DNA from: JABCZS01 sp041660525
GTDB taxonomy: Bacteria > Pseudomonadota > Gammaproteobacteria > JABCZS01
DNA: 64,000 bases
Reading direction: 5' to 3'
Assembly: GCA_041660525.1 (NCBI GenBank)
Contig: JBAZWD010000006.1
Location: forward strand, 87,073-151,072
Part shown: one piece after another, positions 52,234-62,287 of the stretch
Layout of the letters: the number at the start of each line of letters is the position of its first letter
How positions within the stretch are numbered: the stretch's first letter is position 1
The notes under the pieces: model-generated
The model's input: only the letters and a program-made list of their open reading frames with translations
Databases searched by the model: none
Told to the model about the DNA's origin: nothing
Program-made: the position numbers and the translations under genes

Positions 52234-54469
52234 GATTCACCGCTTCTAGTTGTATTGCTTGATAGGCTGCGCCTAATCCTGCTGTTTCACGTAAACCACT
52301 GGCTAAATAAACCGCGCCATCTGGAATAGTTTCATCGATAATTAATGGCGCTGTTATTGCAAAATCATCTTGTTTTGCTTTTACATATTCTGTGTTTAAA
52401 CCTAAACGTTTTGCTTGCGCAGCATTAATGTGAAGTCCGGTAAATGTACCATCCACAGTTTTTTGTAATGATTCTGCACGACGCACAAGCGCATCTTGTG
52501 CATAAATCGGCAAACCGGAAATACGAACAAGTTCAGCTAACTTATGTTTAGAAGTTGTGCCTTTAAAGTTTGCAGATTTTTTCTCTAGAGTAATATGCGA
52601 TATTTCATGTTGCACATCTTCTAAAGTTTGATATTCAAATCCATCTAATTCTAATAAATTCGCTAATACGCGCATGACTTTCCATGCGGGGCGACTTTCA
52701 CCTTGTGGATCTGTCACAGCTGAAAACTTTTGCTCCATGCCTTGACCATTAATCATAGTGCCAGACATTTCTGCATGTGGCGTAATCGGTAACATCACAT
52801 CGGCGTATTCTAACATCGCATGTGTTTGAAATGTATTCATTGCAATCACGCATGAAGCTTCTTTTAACGCTTTATAAGCCACACCAGAATCTTGTGCATC
52901 ATATTCAGGCTCAACACCTAATAATACAAATGCTTTCATTTTTTCTTGAAACATTTGTTGCGCATTTTTTCCAGAAGCGGCCTGACCTCCCGCTAAACGA
53001 TGCGGCACTGCGCCCATTAACCATGCACCAGCAGCATTTGCGCCTTGGGTTAAAAATCCCATTTTCAAATCAGATGAAGCAGCCAATGCACGAATACTTG
53101 CAGCTTGTGGATGATTTAAGGCGTGTGCGCCTAATAAAATAATGCCTTGTTTTGCTTTGCCAACAATAGTTGATTTCAGCATTTTCTCTAAACCGCTTAC
53201 TAGATCACCGCCTGTTACGATTTCTTTATCAGCCACTTTAAAATTAAATTTATAATCAATCGGATTAACGACGACGACTTGGCCCGAATTTAAAGTTGCT
53301 TTACGAATACGATGGGCAACAATGGGTTGTTCTTTATTGACATGCGAGCCCACAAGCAAAATAACATCTGCTTGCGCGAGTTCGTCTAAGGTAATATTCA
53401 TTAAAGGAGCATCGGGGAATTGTTCTTGATCAGAAAAATCTTGCTCTTGCAGACGATGATCAATGTTGGAGCTGCCTAATGTACGCATTAATTTTTGCAA
53501 TAAATAAAATTCTTCATTGGTGGCATTCGATGTCACTAAACTACCGATTGCCTCAGGCTTAACTGCGCGTAATTTTTCAGCTGCAAATTCTAAAGCGGTT
53601 TGCCAATCAACGCTTTCCCATTTGTTATTACGTTTCACTTTCGGTGTTAAAATACGATCGGCATGATATAAGCCTTCATAACTGAAACGATCGCGATCGG
53701 AAATCCAAGTTTCATTTATAGATTCACATTCTTTGGGTACGACCCGTTTAACTTGATTATGAATGACATGCGCATAAATATGTGAACCTACCGCATCATG
53801 CGCCGCTATGGTTGGACGTTGGCTTAATTCCCATGCACGCGCGGTAAAACGATAAGGTTTTGAAGTTAAGGCACCTACAGGGCATAAATCTATCATATTA
53901 CCGGATAATTCTGATGTGACGGTGCGCTCAACCAATGTTGAAATTTCTAAATGCTCCCCGCGATTCATCACACCTAATTCATGTAATCCTGCAACTTCTT
54001 TTCCAAAGCGAACGCAACGTGTGCAATGAATGCAACGTGTCATTTCAGTTTCAATCAGTGGGCCTATATCTTGATCTTTAACTGAACGCTTACCTAAATT
54101 AAATCTGGAAATGTCGCGACCATATCCAACAGACACATCTTGTAATTCACATTCGCCACCTTGATCGCAAACGGGGCAATCAAGTGGATGATTAATGAGT
54201 AAAAATTCCATCACTGCGCGTTGTGCATCGAGTGCTAATTTTGAGCGAGTGAAAACTTTCATCCCTTGGCTAACCGGTGTTGCGCAAGCAGGCAAAGGTT
54301 TACGTACGTCCCCTACTTCCACCAAACACATGCGGCAGTTTGCAGCCACAGATAATTTTTTATGGTAACAAAAACGTGGAATACGCACGTCGATTTGATC
54401 GGCGACTTCGATAATCATCGAACCAGGCTGCGCGCTGACTTTTTTGCCATTGATTTCAATTTCAATCAT
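52226..54469 (-). CDS. nuoG: NADH-quinone oxidoreductase subunit G
   Basis: 747 residues from ATG 54469, which overlaps the nuoF stop by 8 bases; six further in-frame codons upstream are not needed. N-terminal [2Fe-2S] N1b (CYHKKLSVAANCRMCLVE) and CDQGGECELQ are followed by a [4Fe-4S] set (CIHCTRCVRFG and MIDLCPVGAL) and a molybdopterin-oxidoreductase-like region without active cofactor use. Shorter than the E. coli form, as in other Legionellales-type complexes. Confidence 0.95.
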   Translation of the reverse strand: MIEIEINGKKVSAQPGSMIIEVADQIDVRIPRFCYHKKLSVAANCRMCLVEVGDVRKPLPACATPVSQGMKVFTRSKLALDAQRAVMEFLLINHPLDCPVCDQGGECELQDVSVGYGRDISRFNLGKRSVKDQDIGPLIETEMTRCIHCTRCVRFGKEVAGLHELGVMNRGEHLEISTLVERTVTSELSGNMIDLCPVGALTSKPYRFTARAWELSQRPTIAAHDAVGSHIYAHVIHNQVKRVVPKECESINETWISDRDRFSYEGLYHADRILTPKVKRNNKWESVDWQTALEFAAEKLRAVKPEAIGSLVTSNATNEEFYLLQKLMRTLGSSNIDHRLQEQDFSDQEQFPDAPLMNITLDELAQADVILLVGSHVNKEQPIVAHRIRKATLNSGQVVVVNPIDYKFNFKVADKEIVTGGDLVSGLEKMLKSTIVGKAKQGIILLGAHALNHPQAASIRALAASSDLKMGFLTQGANAAGAWLMGAVPHRLAGGQAASGKNAQQMFQEKMKAFVLLGVEPEYDAQDSGVAYKALKEASCVIAMNTFQTHAMLEYADVMLPITPHAEMSGTMINGQGMEQKFSAVTDPQGESRPAWKVMRVLANLLELDGFEYQTLEDVQHEISHITLEKKSANFKGTTSKHKLAELVRISGLPIYAQDALVRRAESLQKTVDGTFTGLHINAAQAKRLGLNTEYVKAKQDDFAITAPLIIDETIPDGAVYLASGLRETAGLGAAYQAIQLEAVNHA

Positions 54470-55724
54470 GTTGAATATAAGCCTCAAATTCGCTTTTAAA
54501 ATTTTTAATAAAACTTAAAACAGGCATTGCTGCCGCATCACCTAGGGCGCAAATTGTGCGTCCCATAATATTATTAGAAATGCTGTTTAATAATTCTAGA
54601 TCTTGCATTTTGCCTTGGCCGTTAATAATACGTTTAATCGTACGCATTAACCAACCAGTGCCTTCACGACAAGGTGTGCATTGACCGCAAGATTCTTCGT
54701 AGTAAAAATAAGAAATACGTTCTAATACTTTTACCATGTCGGTATCTTCATCCATACAAATGACACCGCCAGAACCTAACATGCTGCCAGCTTTTGCAAT
54801 AGAATCATAATCCATATTCAATTGCATCATCACATCACCGGGTAAAACCGGTACTGACGATCCACCGGGAATAACCGCTTTTAATTTTTTACCATTACGC
54901 ACACCGCCGGCCATTTCAAGTAGCGTTTTAAACGGCGTGCCTAAAGGAATTTCATAATTACCGGGTTTATTCACATGCCCAGAGATACAAAAAATTTTCG
55001 TACCACCATTATTAGGAATACCTAAATCTAAAAACCATTGTCCGCCTTTAGCTAAAATAACTGGCACAGATGCAAAACTTTCGGTGTTGTTAATATTGGT
55101 CGGACGGCCATATAAACCATAATTTGCAGGAAATGGTGGTTTAAAACGCGGGAAACCTTTTTTACCTTCGAGAGATTCTAAAAGCGCAGTTTCTTCACCG
55201 CAAATATAAGCGCCTGCACCTAAGAAGTGATGCAGTTCAAAATCAACACCTGATCCTAAAATATTTTTACCTATAAGTCCGGCTGCGCGCGCATCTTTTA
55301 ACGCTTGTTCGCAACGCTCGAAAGGTTCTATAAATTCGCCGCGCAAATAATTGTAACCTACCGTTGCGCCCATGACATAACCTGCAATCGCCATACCTTC
55401 TATGACTTGATGCGGATTAAAACGTAAAATATCGCGATCTTTAAATGTGCCAGGTTCACCTTCATCGGAATTACACACGACATATTTTTGTCCGGGTGTA
55501 TTGCGCGACATAAAGCTCCATTTCAAACCCGTTGGAAATCCTGCGCCGCCGCGGCCTCGTAAATTCGCTAATTTGAGTTGTTCAATAATTTCTTCGGGTG
55601 GCATTTTTTCTTTTAAAATTTTACGCCAGATTTGATAACCGCCAACTTTTTCATAAGCGGCCATGGTCCAAGGTTCACTTGCGCCTAAGGTTCTAAAACA
55701 AACTTCGTTGAGAGAAATACTCAT
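54462..55724 (-). CDS. nuoF: NADH-quinone oxidoreductase subunit F
   Basis: 420 residues from ATG 55724 (ATGA overlap with nuoE); a longer frame from 55739 starts inside nuoE. It holds the NADH and FMN sites (GRGGAGFPTGLKW, GAGAYICGEETALLESLEG) and cluster N3 (ESCGQCTPCREGTGW). This is where NADH enters complex I. Confidence 0.96.
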   Translation of the reverse strand: MSISLNEVCFRTLGASEPWTMAAYEKVGGYQIWRKILKEKMPPEEIIEQLKLANLRGRGGAGFPTGLKWSFMSRNTPGQKYVVCNSDEGEPGTFKDRDILRFNPHQVIEGMAIAGYVMGATVGYNYLRGEFIEPFERCEQALKDARAAGLIGKNILGSGVDFELHHFLGAGAYICGEETALLESLEGKKGFPRFKPPFPANYGLYGRPTNINNTESFASVPVILAKGGQWFLDLGIPNNGGTKIFCISGHVNKPGNYEIPLGTPFKTLLEMAGGVRNGKKLKAVIPGGSSVPVLPGDVMMQLNMDYDSIAKAGSMLGSGGVICMDEDTDMVKVLERISYFYYEESCGQCTPCREGTGWLMRTIKRIINGQGKMQDLELLNSISNNIMGRTICALGDAAAMPVLSFIKNFKSEFEAYIQHD

Positions 55725-56221
55725 GCGCGCTTCTCCCATTCACTGATTATCGTGTCGACGCTCGAAGCAGTTAAATGTTCATAATATTGACCGTCAATTT
55801 GCATGCAAGGTGCACCCCCACAGGCTGCTAAACATTCCACTTCTTTTAAAGTAAAACGATTATCGCTGGTGGTTTCACCTAAGTTAATACCTAAACGGTT
55901 CTGAAGTTGTTCTACGACTTTTTCTGAGCCGCACAACATGCAAGAAACGTTCGTGCAAACATCAATGCGGTATTTGCCGGTCGGCTTTAAATTAAACATA
56001 GAATAAAATGTAGCGACTTCATAAACGGCGCTTTTTGGCATTTGTAAATAATTTGCAACGGCATTCATCATGTCATCGCTTAACCAACCTTGTTGTTTTT
56101 GCACAATGGTAAGTGCTGCAATCGTTGCAGATGATTTTTGCTCAAGCGGAAATTTAGCAACCCACGCATCGATTGATGTGCGCATTTCTTGCGTTAAATT
56201 AAATGTCGTATTTATTTCCAT
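55721..56221 (-). CDS. nuoE: NADH-quinone oxidoreductase subunit E
   Basis: 166 residues, thioredoxin-like fold binding [2Fe-2S] N1a through CTNVSCMLCG and CLAACGGAPC. It starts within the nuoD stop (TAATG). Confidence 0.95.
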   Translation of the reverse strand: MEINTTFNLTQEMRTSIDAWVAKFPLEQKSSATIAALTIVQKQQGWLSDDMMNAVANYLQMPKSAVYEVATFYSMFNLKPTGKYRIDVCTNVSCMLCGSEKVVEQLQNRLGINLGETTSDNRFTLKEVECLAACGGAPCMQIDGQYYEHLTASSVDTIISEWEKRA

Positions 56222-57471
56222 TAGCGATCAATTTCCCCAAATACTATATCTTGTGTGCCGATAATCGCCACCACGTCAGCGAGCATATGCCCGCGTACCA
56301 TTTCATCCATTGCTGATAAATGTGCAAAACCTGCGGCGCGAATTTTTACGCGATAAGGCTTATTTGCACCATCTGATATTAAATAAATGCCGAATTCGCC
56401 TTTCGGATGTTCAACAGCCGCATACGCTTCACCTGCTGGCACGCTGTAACCTTCGGTGAATAATTTAAAATGATGAATCATGGCTTCCATGTCTTCTTTC
56501 ATTTCCACACGTGTCGGTGGCACAACTTTATGATCCGCTAAAATTACAGGACCTGGGTTGGCTTTTAACCATTGCACGCATTGGCGAATAATACTATTGG
56601 ATTGTCGCATTTCTTCCATGCGCACTAAATAACGATCGTAACAATCGCCTTCTTTACCAATAGGAATAGAAAAATCCATTTTATCGTAAGCGGCATACGG
56701 TTGTTTTTTACGTAAATCCCAAGCTAAACCTGAACCTCGTAACATCGGGCCGGTAAAACCTAATTGTAATGCACGCTCAAGTGTTACAACACCAATACCG
56801 ACGGTGCGTTGTTTCCAAATACGATTATCGGTTAATAATGTTTCGTAATCATCCACACATTTTGGAAAACGTTCGGTGAAATCCCAAATAAAATCAAGTA
56901 ATGATCCTTGGCGATTGGCGTTGCGTCTTTCTAAATCTTTTTTTGAAAATTGCGCTGCGGCATATTTTGGCATTTCATCCGGTAAATCACGGTAAACACC
57001 GCCGGGGCGATAATAATTGGCATGCATGCGTGCGCCGCTTGCAGCTTCGTAACAATCTAATAAATCTTCACGCTCACGGAATGTGTATAACAATACACTC
57101 ATGGCGCCAATATCAATCGCGTGTGCACCTAGCCATAATAAATGATTTAAAATACGGGTGATTTCATCAAACATGGTGCGGATATATTGCGCACGTATGG
57201 GTGCTTCAATGTTTAATAATTTTTCGATGGCGCGCACATAAGCATGTTCGTTACACATCATGGAAACGTAATCGAGTCTATCCATATAACCGATGTTTTG
57301 ATTAAACGGTTTTGTTTCGGCTAATTTTTCTGTGGCGCGATGTAATAAACCCACATGCGGATCGGCACGTACGATGGTTTCGCCGTCCATTTCTAAAACT
57401 AAACGCAATACGCCGTGCGCCGCTGGATGTTGCGGGCCGAAGTTCATGGTGTAATTGCGAATCTGTGGCAT
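56221..57471 (-). CDS. nuoD: NADH-quinone oxidoreductase subunit D
   Basis: 416 residues, the 49-kDa subunit lining the quinone site. FGPQHPAAHGVLRL, GLLHRATEKL, YMDRLDYVSMMCNEH and the C-terminal DIVFGEIDR are diagnostic. It is a separate gene from nuoC, not fused as in E. coli. TAATG overlap with nuoC. Confidence 0.96.
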   Translation of the reverse strand: MPQIRNYTMNFGPQHPAAHGVLRLVLEMDGETIVRADPHVGLLHRATEKLAETKPFNQNIGYMDRLDYVSMMCNEHAYVRAIEKLLNIEAPIRAQYIRTMFDEITRILNHLLWLGAHAIDIGAMSVLLYTFREREDLLDCYEAASGARMHANYYRPGGVYRDLPDEMPKYAAAQFSKKDLERRNANRQGSLLDFIWDFTERFPKCVDDYETLLTDNRIWKQRTVGIGVVTLERALQLGFTGPMLRGSGLAWDLRKKQPYAAYDKMDFSIPIGKEGDCYDRYLVRMEEMRQSNSIIRQCVQWLKANPGPVILADHKVVPPTRVEMKEDMEAMIHHFKLFTEGYSVPAGEAYAAVEHPKGEFGIYLISDGANKPYRVKIRAAGFAHLSAMDEMVRGHMLADVVAIIGTQDIVFGEIDR

Positions 57472-58100
57472 TATTTATCCTCTGCATAACGGTTATCATC
57501 ACGGATAACTTTGGGTACTAAAATACGCGGCTCTATGCTGACGGGTTGATAGATCACGCGTTTTTGTTCCGTGTCATAACGCACTTCAACATGACCGCTT
57601 AATGGAAAATCTTTACGAAACGGATGACCGACAAAACCATAATCCGTTAAAATACGACGCAAATCAGGATGACCTTCAAATAAAATACCGAATAAATCAA
57701 AAGCCTCGCGCTCGTACCAATGTGCCGATGCCCAAATGGATATCACGGAAGGAATAATTAAATTTTGTTCGGGTAATAATGTCCGAATGCGGATGCGATC
57801 ATTATTTTTTAATGATAATAAATGATAAACCACTGCAAAACGTGGTTTTTTCCAAGTGGATTTTTCATGCACACGTTCTACGCCGCGGCTAAAACCTGTG
57901 TATGTTGCTTCATCAGTTTCCCAATCATCGCAACCGTAAGTTAAATAATCCACGCCGCACAAATCGATTAATTGCTCGAATCCTTCTTCATCACGTAAAG
58001 AGCGGCAAACTGATATTAAATCTTTGATAGGAACTTCGATAGTTAATTCGTTGTTTGCGGTAACGCTACTTTCAAATTTTTCAGCCAATCGACTAGACAT
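57471..58100 (-). CDS. nuoC: NADH-quinone oxidoreductase subunit C
   Basis: 209 residues from ATG 58100, chosen for AGGAG 6 bases upstream and because the longer frame (to 58193) lies inside nuoB. The 30-kDa signature WYEREAFDLFGILFEGHPDLRRIL, here cited by its core EREAFDLFGI, and the end GFVGHPFRKDFPLSGH are present. Confidence 0.95.
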   Translation of the reverse strand: MSSRLAEKFESSVTANNELTIEVPIKDLISVCRSLRDEEGFEQLIDLCGVDYLTYGCDDWETDEATYTGFSRGVERVHEKSTWKKPRFAVVYHLLSLKNNDRIRIRTLLPEQNLIIPSVISIWASAHWYEREAFDLFGILFEGHPDLRRILTDYGFVGHPFRKDFPLSGHVEVRYDTEQKRVIYQPVSIEPRILVPKVIRDDNRYAEDK

Positions 58101-58108
58101 GAATGCTC

Positions 58109-58585
58109 CTAGCGCGCGATAGTATCGTTTTGTTGAATTTTCTTTTGCAATTGCATAATGCCGTAAACCAAAGCTTCCGCAGTCGGCGGACAACCGGGGA
58201 CATAGACATCAACGGGAATAATGCGATCACAGCCGCGTACGACTGAATAAGAATAATGGTAATAACCACCGCCGTTGGCACATGATCCCATGGAGATCAC
58301 CCATTTGGGATCTGCCATTTGATCGTAAACTTTGCGAATGGCCGGCGCCATTTTATTACATAAGGTTCCAGCAACAATTAACACATCAGATTGCCGGGGA
58401 CTTGGGCGGAAAATTACGCCAAATCTATCTAAATCATAACGCGATGTTGCCGCTTGCATCATTTCCACAGCGCAACACGCCAAACCAAAAGATACTGGCC
58501 ATAGTGAGCCGGTTCTTGCCCAATTAATCAGACTATCCAGGGACGTCGTGACAAAACCTTGTTTGAATATACCTTCTATTCCCAC
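58109..58585 (-). CDS. nuoB: NADH-quinone oxidoreductase subunit B, GTG start
   Basis: 158 residues from GTG 58585. I prefer it because AAGGGG lies 7 bases upstream, the overlap with nuoA is then only 10 bases, and the protein begins GIEGIFKQGFVTTSLDSL like its relatives; the ATG at 58606 has no ribosome site. It binds N2, the last cluster: GLACCAVEMM, GSCANGGGYY and VPGCPPTAEAL supply the cysteines. Confidence 0.94.
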   Translation of the reverse strand: MGIEGIFKQGFVTTSLDSLINWARTGSLWPVSFGLACCAVEMMQAATSRYDLDRFGVIFRPSPRQSDVLIVAGTLCNKMAPAIRKVYDQMADPKWVISMGSCANGGGYYHYSYSVVRGCDRIIPVDVYVPGCPPTAEALVYGIMQLQKKIQQNDTIAR

Positions 58586-58932
58586 TCCAATGCCCCTTTT
58601 TTCCATTCGTAAATAAAGCCGACAACGAGTAAACCTAAAAACATCATCATGCCCCAAAATGCGCTCCAGCCCATACTATCAAAGACTATGGCCCAAGGGA
58701 ATAAAAATGCAATTTCAAGATCGAAAATAATAAATAAGATCGCGACGAGATAAAAGCGAACATCAAATGGCATGCGTGCATCTTCGAAGGCTTCAAAGCC
58801 GCATTCGTAAGGAGAATTTTTTGCAACACTTGGGCGATTCGGGCCGAGAATAAAACCTAATAGTAATGGAACAACGCCAAAGAGAAGTCCGAGAATAATA
58901 AACAATAAAATCGGTAAATAATTTTCAATCAT
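58576..58932 (-). CDS. nuoA: NADH-quinone oxidoreductase subunit A
   Basis: 118 residues from ATG 58932, with GAGGGA directly upstream; the longer frame to 58977 runs into the tRNA gene. Three membrane segments; KNSPYECGFEAFEDARMPFDVRFYL (core YECGFEAF) is the family signature. First gene of the nuo operon, 19 bases from the tRNA-Leu gene. Confidence 0.95.
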   Translation of the reverse strand: MIENYLPILLFIILGLLFGVVPLLLGFILGPNRPSVAKNSPYECGFEAFEDARMPFDVRFYLVAILFIIFDLEIAFLFPWAIVFDSMGWSAFWGMMMFLGLLVVGFIYEWKKGALEWE

Positions 58933-58950
58933 GATTCCCTCATAATATAT

Positions 58951-59032
58951 TGCCGAAGGCGGGACTCGAACCCGCACAGCCTAAGCCACCACCCCCTCAA
59001 GATGGCGTGTCTACCAATTCCACCACTTCGGC
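58951..59032 (-). tRNA. tRNA-Leu (anticodon GAG)
   Basis: 82 bases. Acceptor arms GCCGAAG (5') and CTTCGGC plus discriminator A pair fully. The D-arm region (GGTGGAATTGGTAGACAC) is of the leucine type. Anticodon stem CCATC/GGTGG encloses the loop TTGAGGG with GAG at 34-36; a long class II variable arm follows; the T-loop is GTTCGAGTC. The CCA end is not encoded. It lies between secG and nuoA, as in several gammaproteobacteria. Confidence 0.96.
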
Positions 59033-59055
59033 TCGGTAAACAAATTTTAATTTAT

Positions 59056-59427
59056 TTATTGAGGGATAATCGGTGCTGCATTGTCCTTGGGTATTGCATT
59101 TTCAGAAGGTGCCGCTTCTTGCGTTGTTGGCACCGTCATTAATACAGTATCAGGTTGCGGTATTGCAGCAGGTATTAATTCTTGATTCATTGCACGTGAT
59201 TTTTGCGAGGCTAAATAGCCTAGGCTTAAACTTGTTACAAAAAACAATGCTGCAATCATTCCCGTGCTGCGCGACAGAATATTGCTAGCACCCGGCGTTG
59301 TTAATAACGTTTCTGCTGCGCCACCAAATGCCGTGCCCATGCCGCCACTTTTACCTTGTTGCAATAACACTAAACCAATCAACAAAGCCGCTAGTATCAC
59401 ATGAACGACTAATACACCTTCGTACAT
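59056..59427 (-). CDS. secG: protein translocase subunit SecG
   Basis: 123 residues, two membrane segments (about 2-20 and 54-74). VLLQQGKSGGMGTAFGG and the ILSRSTGMIAALFF block are typical. SecG supports SecYEG during export at the inner membrane. The tail is Pro/Ala-rich and variable. It follows tpiA by 7 bases. Confidence 0.93.
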   Translation of the reverse strand: MYEGVLVVHVILAALLIGLVLLQQGKSGGMGTAFGGAAETLLTTPGASNILSRSTGMIAALFFVTSLSLGYLASQKSRAMNQELIPAAIPQPDTVLMTVPTTQEAAPSENAIPKDNAAPIIPQ

Positions 59428-59434
59428 AAACCCC

Positions 59435-60172
59435 TCACTTATTTATTTCATTCGCAGTCTGAATCATATTCAAAAATACATCCGGCTTTAGCGCCGCTCC
59501 ACCTATCAATGCGCCATCAATATGAGGCTGCATTAAAAATTCGCGTATATTTTCCGCATTCGCACTACCGCCATATAAAATTCGCGTAGTTTGCGAACTG
59601 TTATTGCGAATCAATTCATGCACTTTATTAGCATCTTGAGGATTTGCGGCTAGTCCCGTTCCTATCGCCCAAATCGGCTCATAAGCAATCACTAATCTTT
59701 CAAGTTCATCAGCCGTCAAACTTTTAACAACGGCATTTACTTGTGAAAGAACTATAGCTGCTGTTTCCCCACGCTGCTTTTGCTGCGCATTTTCGCCCAC
59801 GCATAAAATGGGAATTAAATTCGCATCCAGCGCCCGCTTACATTTGGCAGCAATTAAAGCATCTGTTTCGCCACAATAAGCGCGCCTTTCAGAATGGCCA
59901 ATAATAACATATTCGCAAGCCAATTGGCTAAGCATCTTTGCACTAATTTGCCCGGTAAACGCACCATTATCTTCATTACTCACATCTTGCGCGCCATAAG
60001 CAATTTGGCTATCTTTAAACAAATCTTGCGTTTGGGGTAATAATATAAAAGGCGGACAAATTGCAATATCAACTTTGGAATAAGATTTCGCTAATAATGT
60101 TTGCTGCATTTGAGTCAGCAAATCTAAACTACCATTCATTTTCCAGTTAGCAACCAATAGGGCTTTAAGCAT
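59435..60172 (-). CDS. tpiA: triosephosphate isomerase
   Basis: 245 residues. It interconverts dihydroxyacetone phosphate and glyceraldehyde-3-phosphate. VANWKMNGS (catalytic Lys), VIIGHSERRAY (catalytic His), AYEPIWAIGTG (catalytic Glu) and ILYGGSANAEN are complete. Two bases from glmM. Confidence 0.97.
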   Translation of the reverse strand: MLKALLVANWKMNGSLDLLTQMQQTLLAKSYSKVDIAICPPFILLPQTQDLFKDSQIAYGAQDVSNEDNGAFTGQISAKMLSQLACEYVIIGHSERRAYCGETDALIAAKCKRALDANLIPILCVGENAQQKQRGETAAIVLSQVNAVVKSLTADELERLVIAYEPIWAIGTGLAANPQDANKVHELIRNNSSQTTRILYGGSANAENIREFLMQPHIDGALIGGAALKPDVFLNMIQTANEINK

Positions 60173-60174
60173 TA

Positions 60175-61488
60175 TTATTTCCTTAAAACATTAGCTAAAT
60201 CTTCAGCAATCGCTGTCACACGACTCGCATCGATGCCTTCCACCATCACGCGCACAACCGGTTCTGTTCCGGAGCAACGCAATAAAACACGACCCTTGTT
60301 TTGTAAAGTTTTTTCAGCCTGCTTAATCGCAGATTGAATTTTTGGATCTGATAGAACATCATATTTTTTTTCTAAACGCACATTGATTAAGGTTTGCGGA
60401 AAAAACAACATATCTTTTTGTAAATCATATAAGGATTGTTCTTGTTGCATCATCACTTGCAATACTTGCAGCGCTGCGATGATACCATCACCCGTTGAAG
60501 CTTTATCAAGGCAGATCATATGGCCGGAGGGTTCACCACCTAAGATCCAGTTTTTTTGTTTGAGTAATTCTAATACATAACGATCGCCAACGTTGGCACG
60601 CACTAATGGGATATTAAGCGCTTGCAAACTTTGCTCTAAACCTAAGTTACTCATTAAAGTACCGACTACACCTGCAATATTTTTTTTGTATTTTGCAAGT
60701 ACATATAAAATACGATCGCCATCAATTAAATTTCCTTGATGATCGACCATGATAACGCGATCGCCATCACCATCAAAAGCAATACCTATATCCGCTTGTT
60801 CGGCTATCACACGTGCTTGCAACGTTTTAGGTGAAGTGGATCCGCAATCAACATTAATATTTAAACCATCAGGCATTGCATTAATCGTGATGACTTGTGC
60901 GCCTAATTGCGCAAATAATTCAGGTGCAACATGATAGGTTGCACCATTTGCGCAATCTAAAACAATTTTTAAGCCTTTGAGTGATAACTGCTCGCAAGAA
61001 TTTTTGCAAAATTCTTGATATTGTAAAACTGCTTTAGTCACGCGATGCGCTTTACCTAATTTATCGGAAGCCACTGTTTTGATGGGATCGTTTAATTTTG
61101 CTTCTATCGCCAATTCCACTTCGTCCGATAACTTTTGTCCATCACGGCAGAAAAATTTAATGCCGTTATCTTGATAAGGATTATGTGACGCACTAATCAC
61201 AATACCGGCAATGGCATCGGTTTGTTGGGTTAAATAAGCAATACCTGGGGTTGGCAATACGCCAATTAAACCCACGTTAACACCCGCAGCAGAAAGACCT
61301 GCTTCTAATGCAGATTCAAACATATAACCAGAAATACGCGTATCCTTGCCGATTAATACCGTATGGGTTTTATTGTTTGCAAATACGCTGCCCGCAGCAA
61401 AACCTAATTGCAGCATAAAATCGGGGGTTATTGGTGTTGTACCCACAAGGCCGCGAATACCGTCTGTTCCAAAATATTTTTTCGTCAT
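60175..61488 (-). CDS. glmM: phosphoglucosamine mutase
   Basis: 437 residues from ATG 61488; a GTG at 61500 inside folP is also in frame. It makes glucosamine-1-phosphate for UDP-GlcNAc. FGTDGIRG, the phosphoserine loop ISASHNPYQDNGIKFF, the metal loop FDGDGDR, GGEPSGHMI and the phosphate-binding RCSGTEPVVRVM are present. Confidence 0.96.
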   Translation of the reverse strand: MTKKYFGTDGIRGLVGTTPITPDFMLQLGFAAGSVFANNKTHTVLIGKDTRISGYMFESALEAGLSAAGVNVGLIGVLPTPGIAYLTQQTDAIAGIVISASHNPYQDNGIKFFCRDGQKLSDEVELAIEAKLNDPIKTVASDKLGKAHRVTKAVLQYQEFCKNSCEQLSLKGLKIVLDCANGATYHVAPELFAQLGAQVITINAMPDGLNINVDCGSTSPKTLQARVIAEQADIGIAFDGDGDRVIMVDHQGNLIDGDRILYVLAKYKKNIAGVVGTLMSNLGLEQSLQALNIPLVRANVGDRYVLELLKQKNWILGGEPSGHMICLDKASTGDGIIAALQVLQVMMQQEQSLYDLQKDMLFFPQTLINVRLEKKYDVLSDPKIQSAIKQAEKTLQNKGRVLLRCSGTEPVVRVMVEGIDASRVTAIAEDLANVLRK

Positions 61489-61489
61489 T

Positions 61490-62287
61490 TTAATTCTCAC
61501 TCACTGCGCATAAAACTTTTAAAGCATCGCGCGTTGCACCCACATCATGGACGCGTAAAATTGTTGCACCATGTTGCGCAGCTAAAACAGCTGCGGCAAT
61601 ACTGCCGGCTAAACGCTCATGCGCAGGTTTTTGTGTGGCTAAACCTATCCATGCTTTTCGTGAAAGGCCGACTAATAAAGGTAAATGCAATTGTTGAAAT
61701 TGTTTAAGCTCGCGTAATAAAATAACATTATGTTCATAAGTTTTTCCAAACCCAAAACCTGGGTCCACAATAATATTTTCGCGTAAAATTCCTGCATTCA
61801 CGCAAGCTTCAACCCTGTCTTGTAAAAATTCAATAATATCGGTTACTACATTTTGATAAACAGGATTTTCTTGCATGGTGCTCGGCGTGCCTTGCATATG
61901 CATTAAACAAATTTTAACATTTAATTCTGCAGCTGTTTTTAATGTATCGAAGCCTTGCAATGCATTCACATCATTAATTATTGAAGCACCCATATGAACA
62001 GCTTCACGCATCACTTGTGCATGACGTGTATCTATCGAAATGGGAATATCAAAACGTGAGCGCAATGCGCTAATAATGGGTAAAACGCGATCTAATTCTT
62101 CTTGCACGGATATCGGTGTTGCATTAGGACGTGTAGATTCACCGCCAATATCGATAATGTCTGCGCCTTGTGCCAACATTAAATCAGCATGTAATAATGC
62201 TTTATCTAAACAATTAAATTGGCCACCATCAGAAAAAGAATCGGGCGTTACATTAAGAACGCCCATCAGCAATGGCATTGCCTTCAT
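61490..62287 (-). CDS. folP: dihydropteroate synthase
   Basis: 265 residues. It joins p-aminobenzoate to the pterin in folate synthesis and is the sulfonamide target. LMGVLNVTPDSFSDGG, DIGGESTRPNA, ISIDTRHAQVM, IINDVNAL, VDPGFGFGKT and the LVGLSRKAWIG block are complete. The start overlaps the ftsH stop as TAATG. Confidence 0.96.
   Translation of the reverse strand: MKAMPLLMGVLNVTPDSFSDGGQFNCLDKALLHADLMLAQGADIIDIGGESTRPNATPISVQEELDRVLPIISALRSRFDIPISIDTRHAQVMREAVHMGASIINDVNALQGFDTLKTAAELNVKICLMHMQGTPSTMQENPVYQNVVTDIIEFLQDRVEACVNAGILRENIIVDPGFGFGKTYEHNVILLRELKQFQQLHLPLLVGLSRKAWIGLATQKPAHERLAGSIAAAVLAAQHGATILRVHDVGATRDALKVLCAVSEN

Noticed and set aside
58101..58193. NuoC extended by 31 residues to 58193
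   Set aside because: The extension lies inside nuoB in another frame; ATG 58100 has AGGAG at ideal spacing.
58586..58657. NuoB extended to 58606 or 58657
   Set aside because: No ribosome site at these starts, and a long overlap with nuoA; GTG 58585 has AAGGGG and gives the family's normal length.
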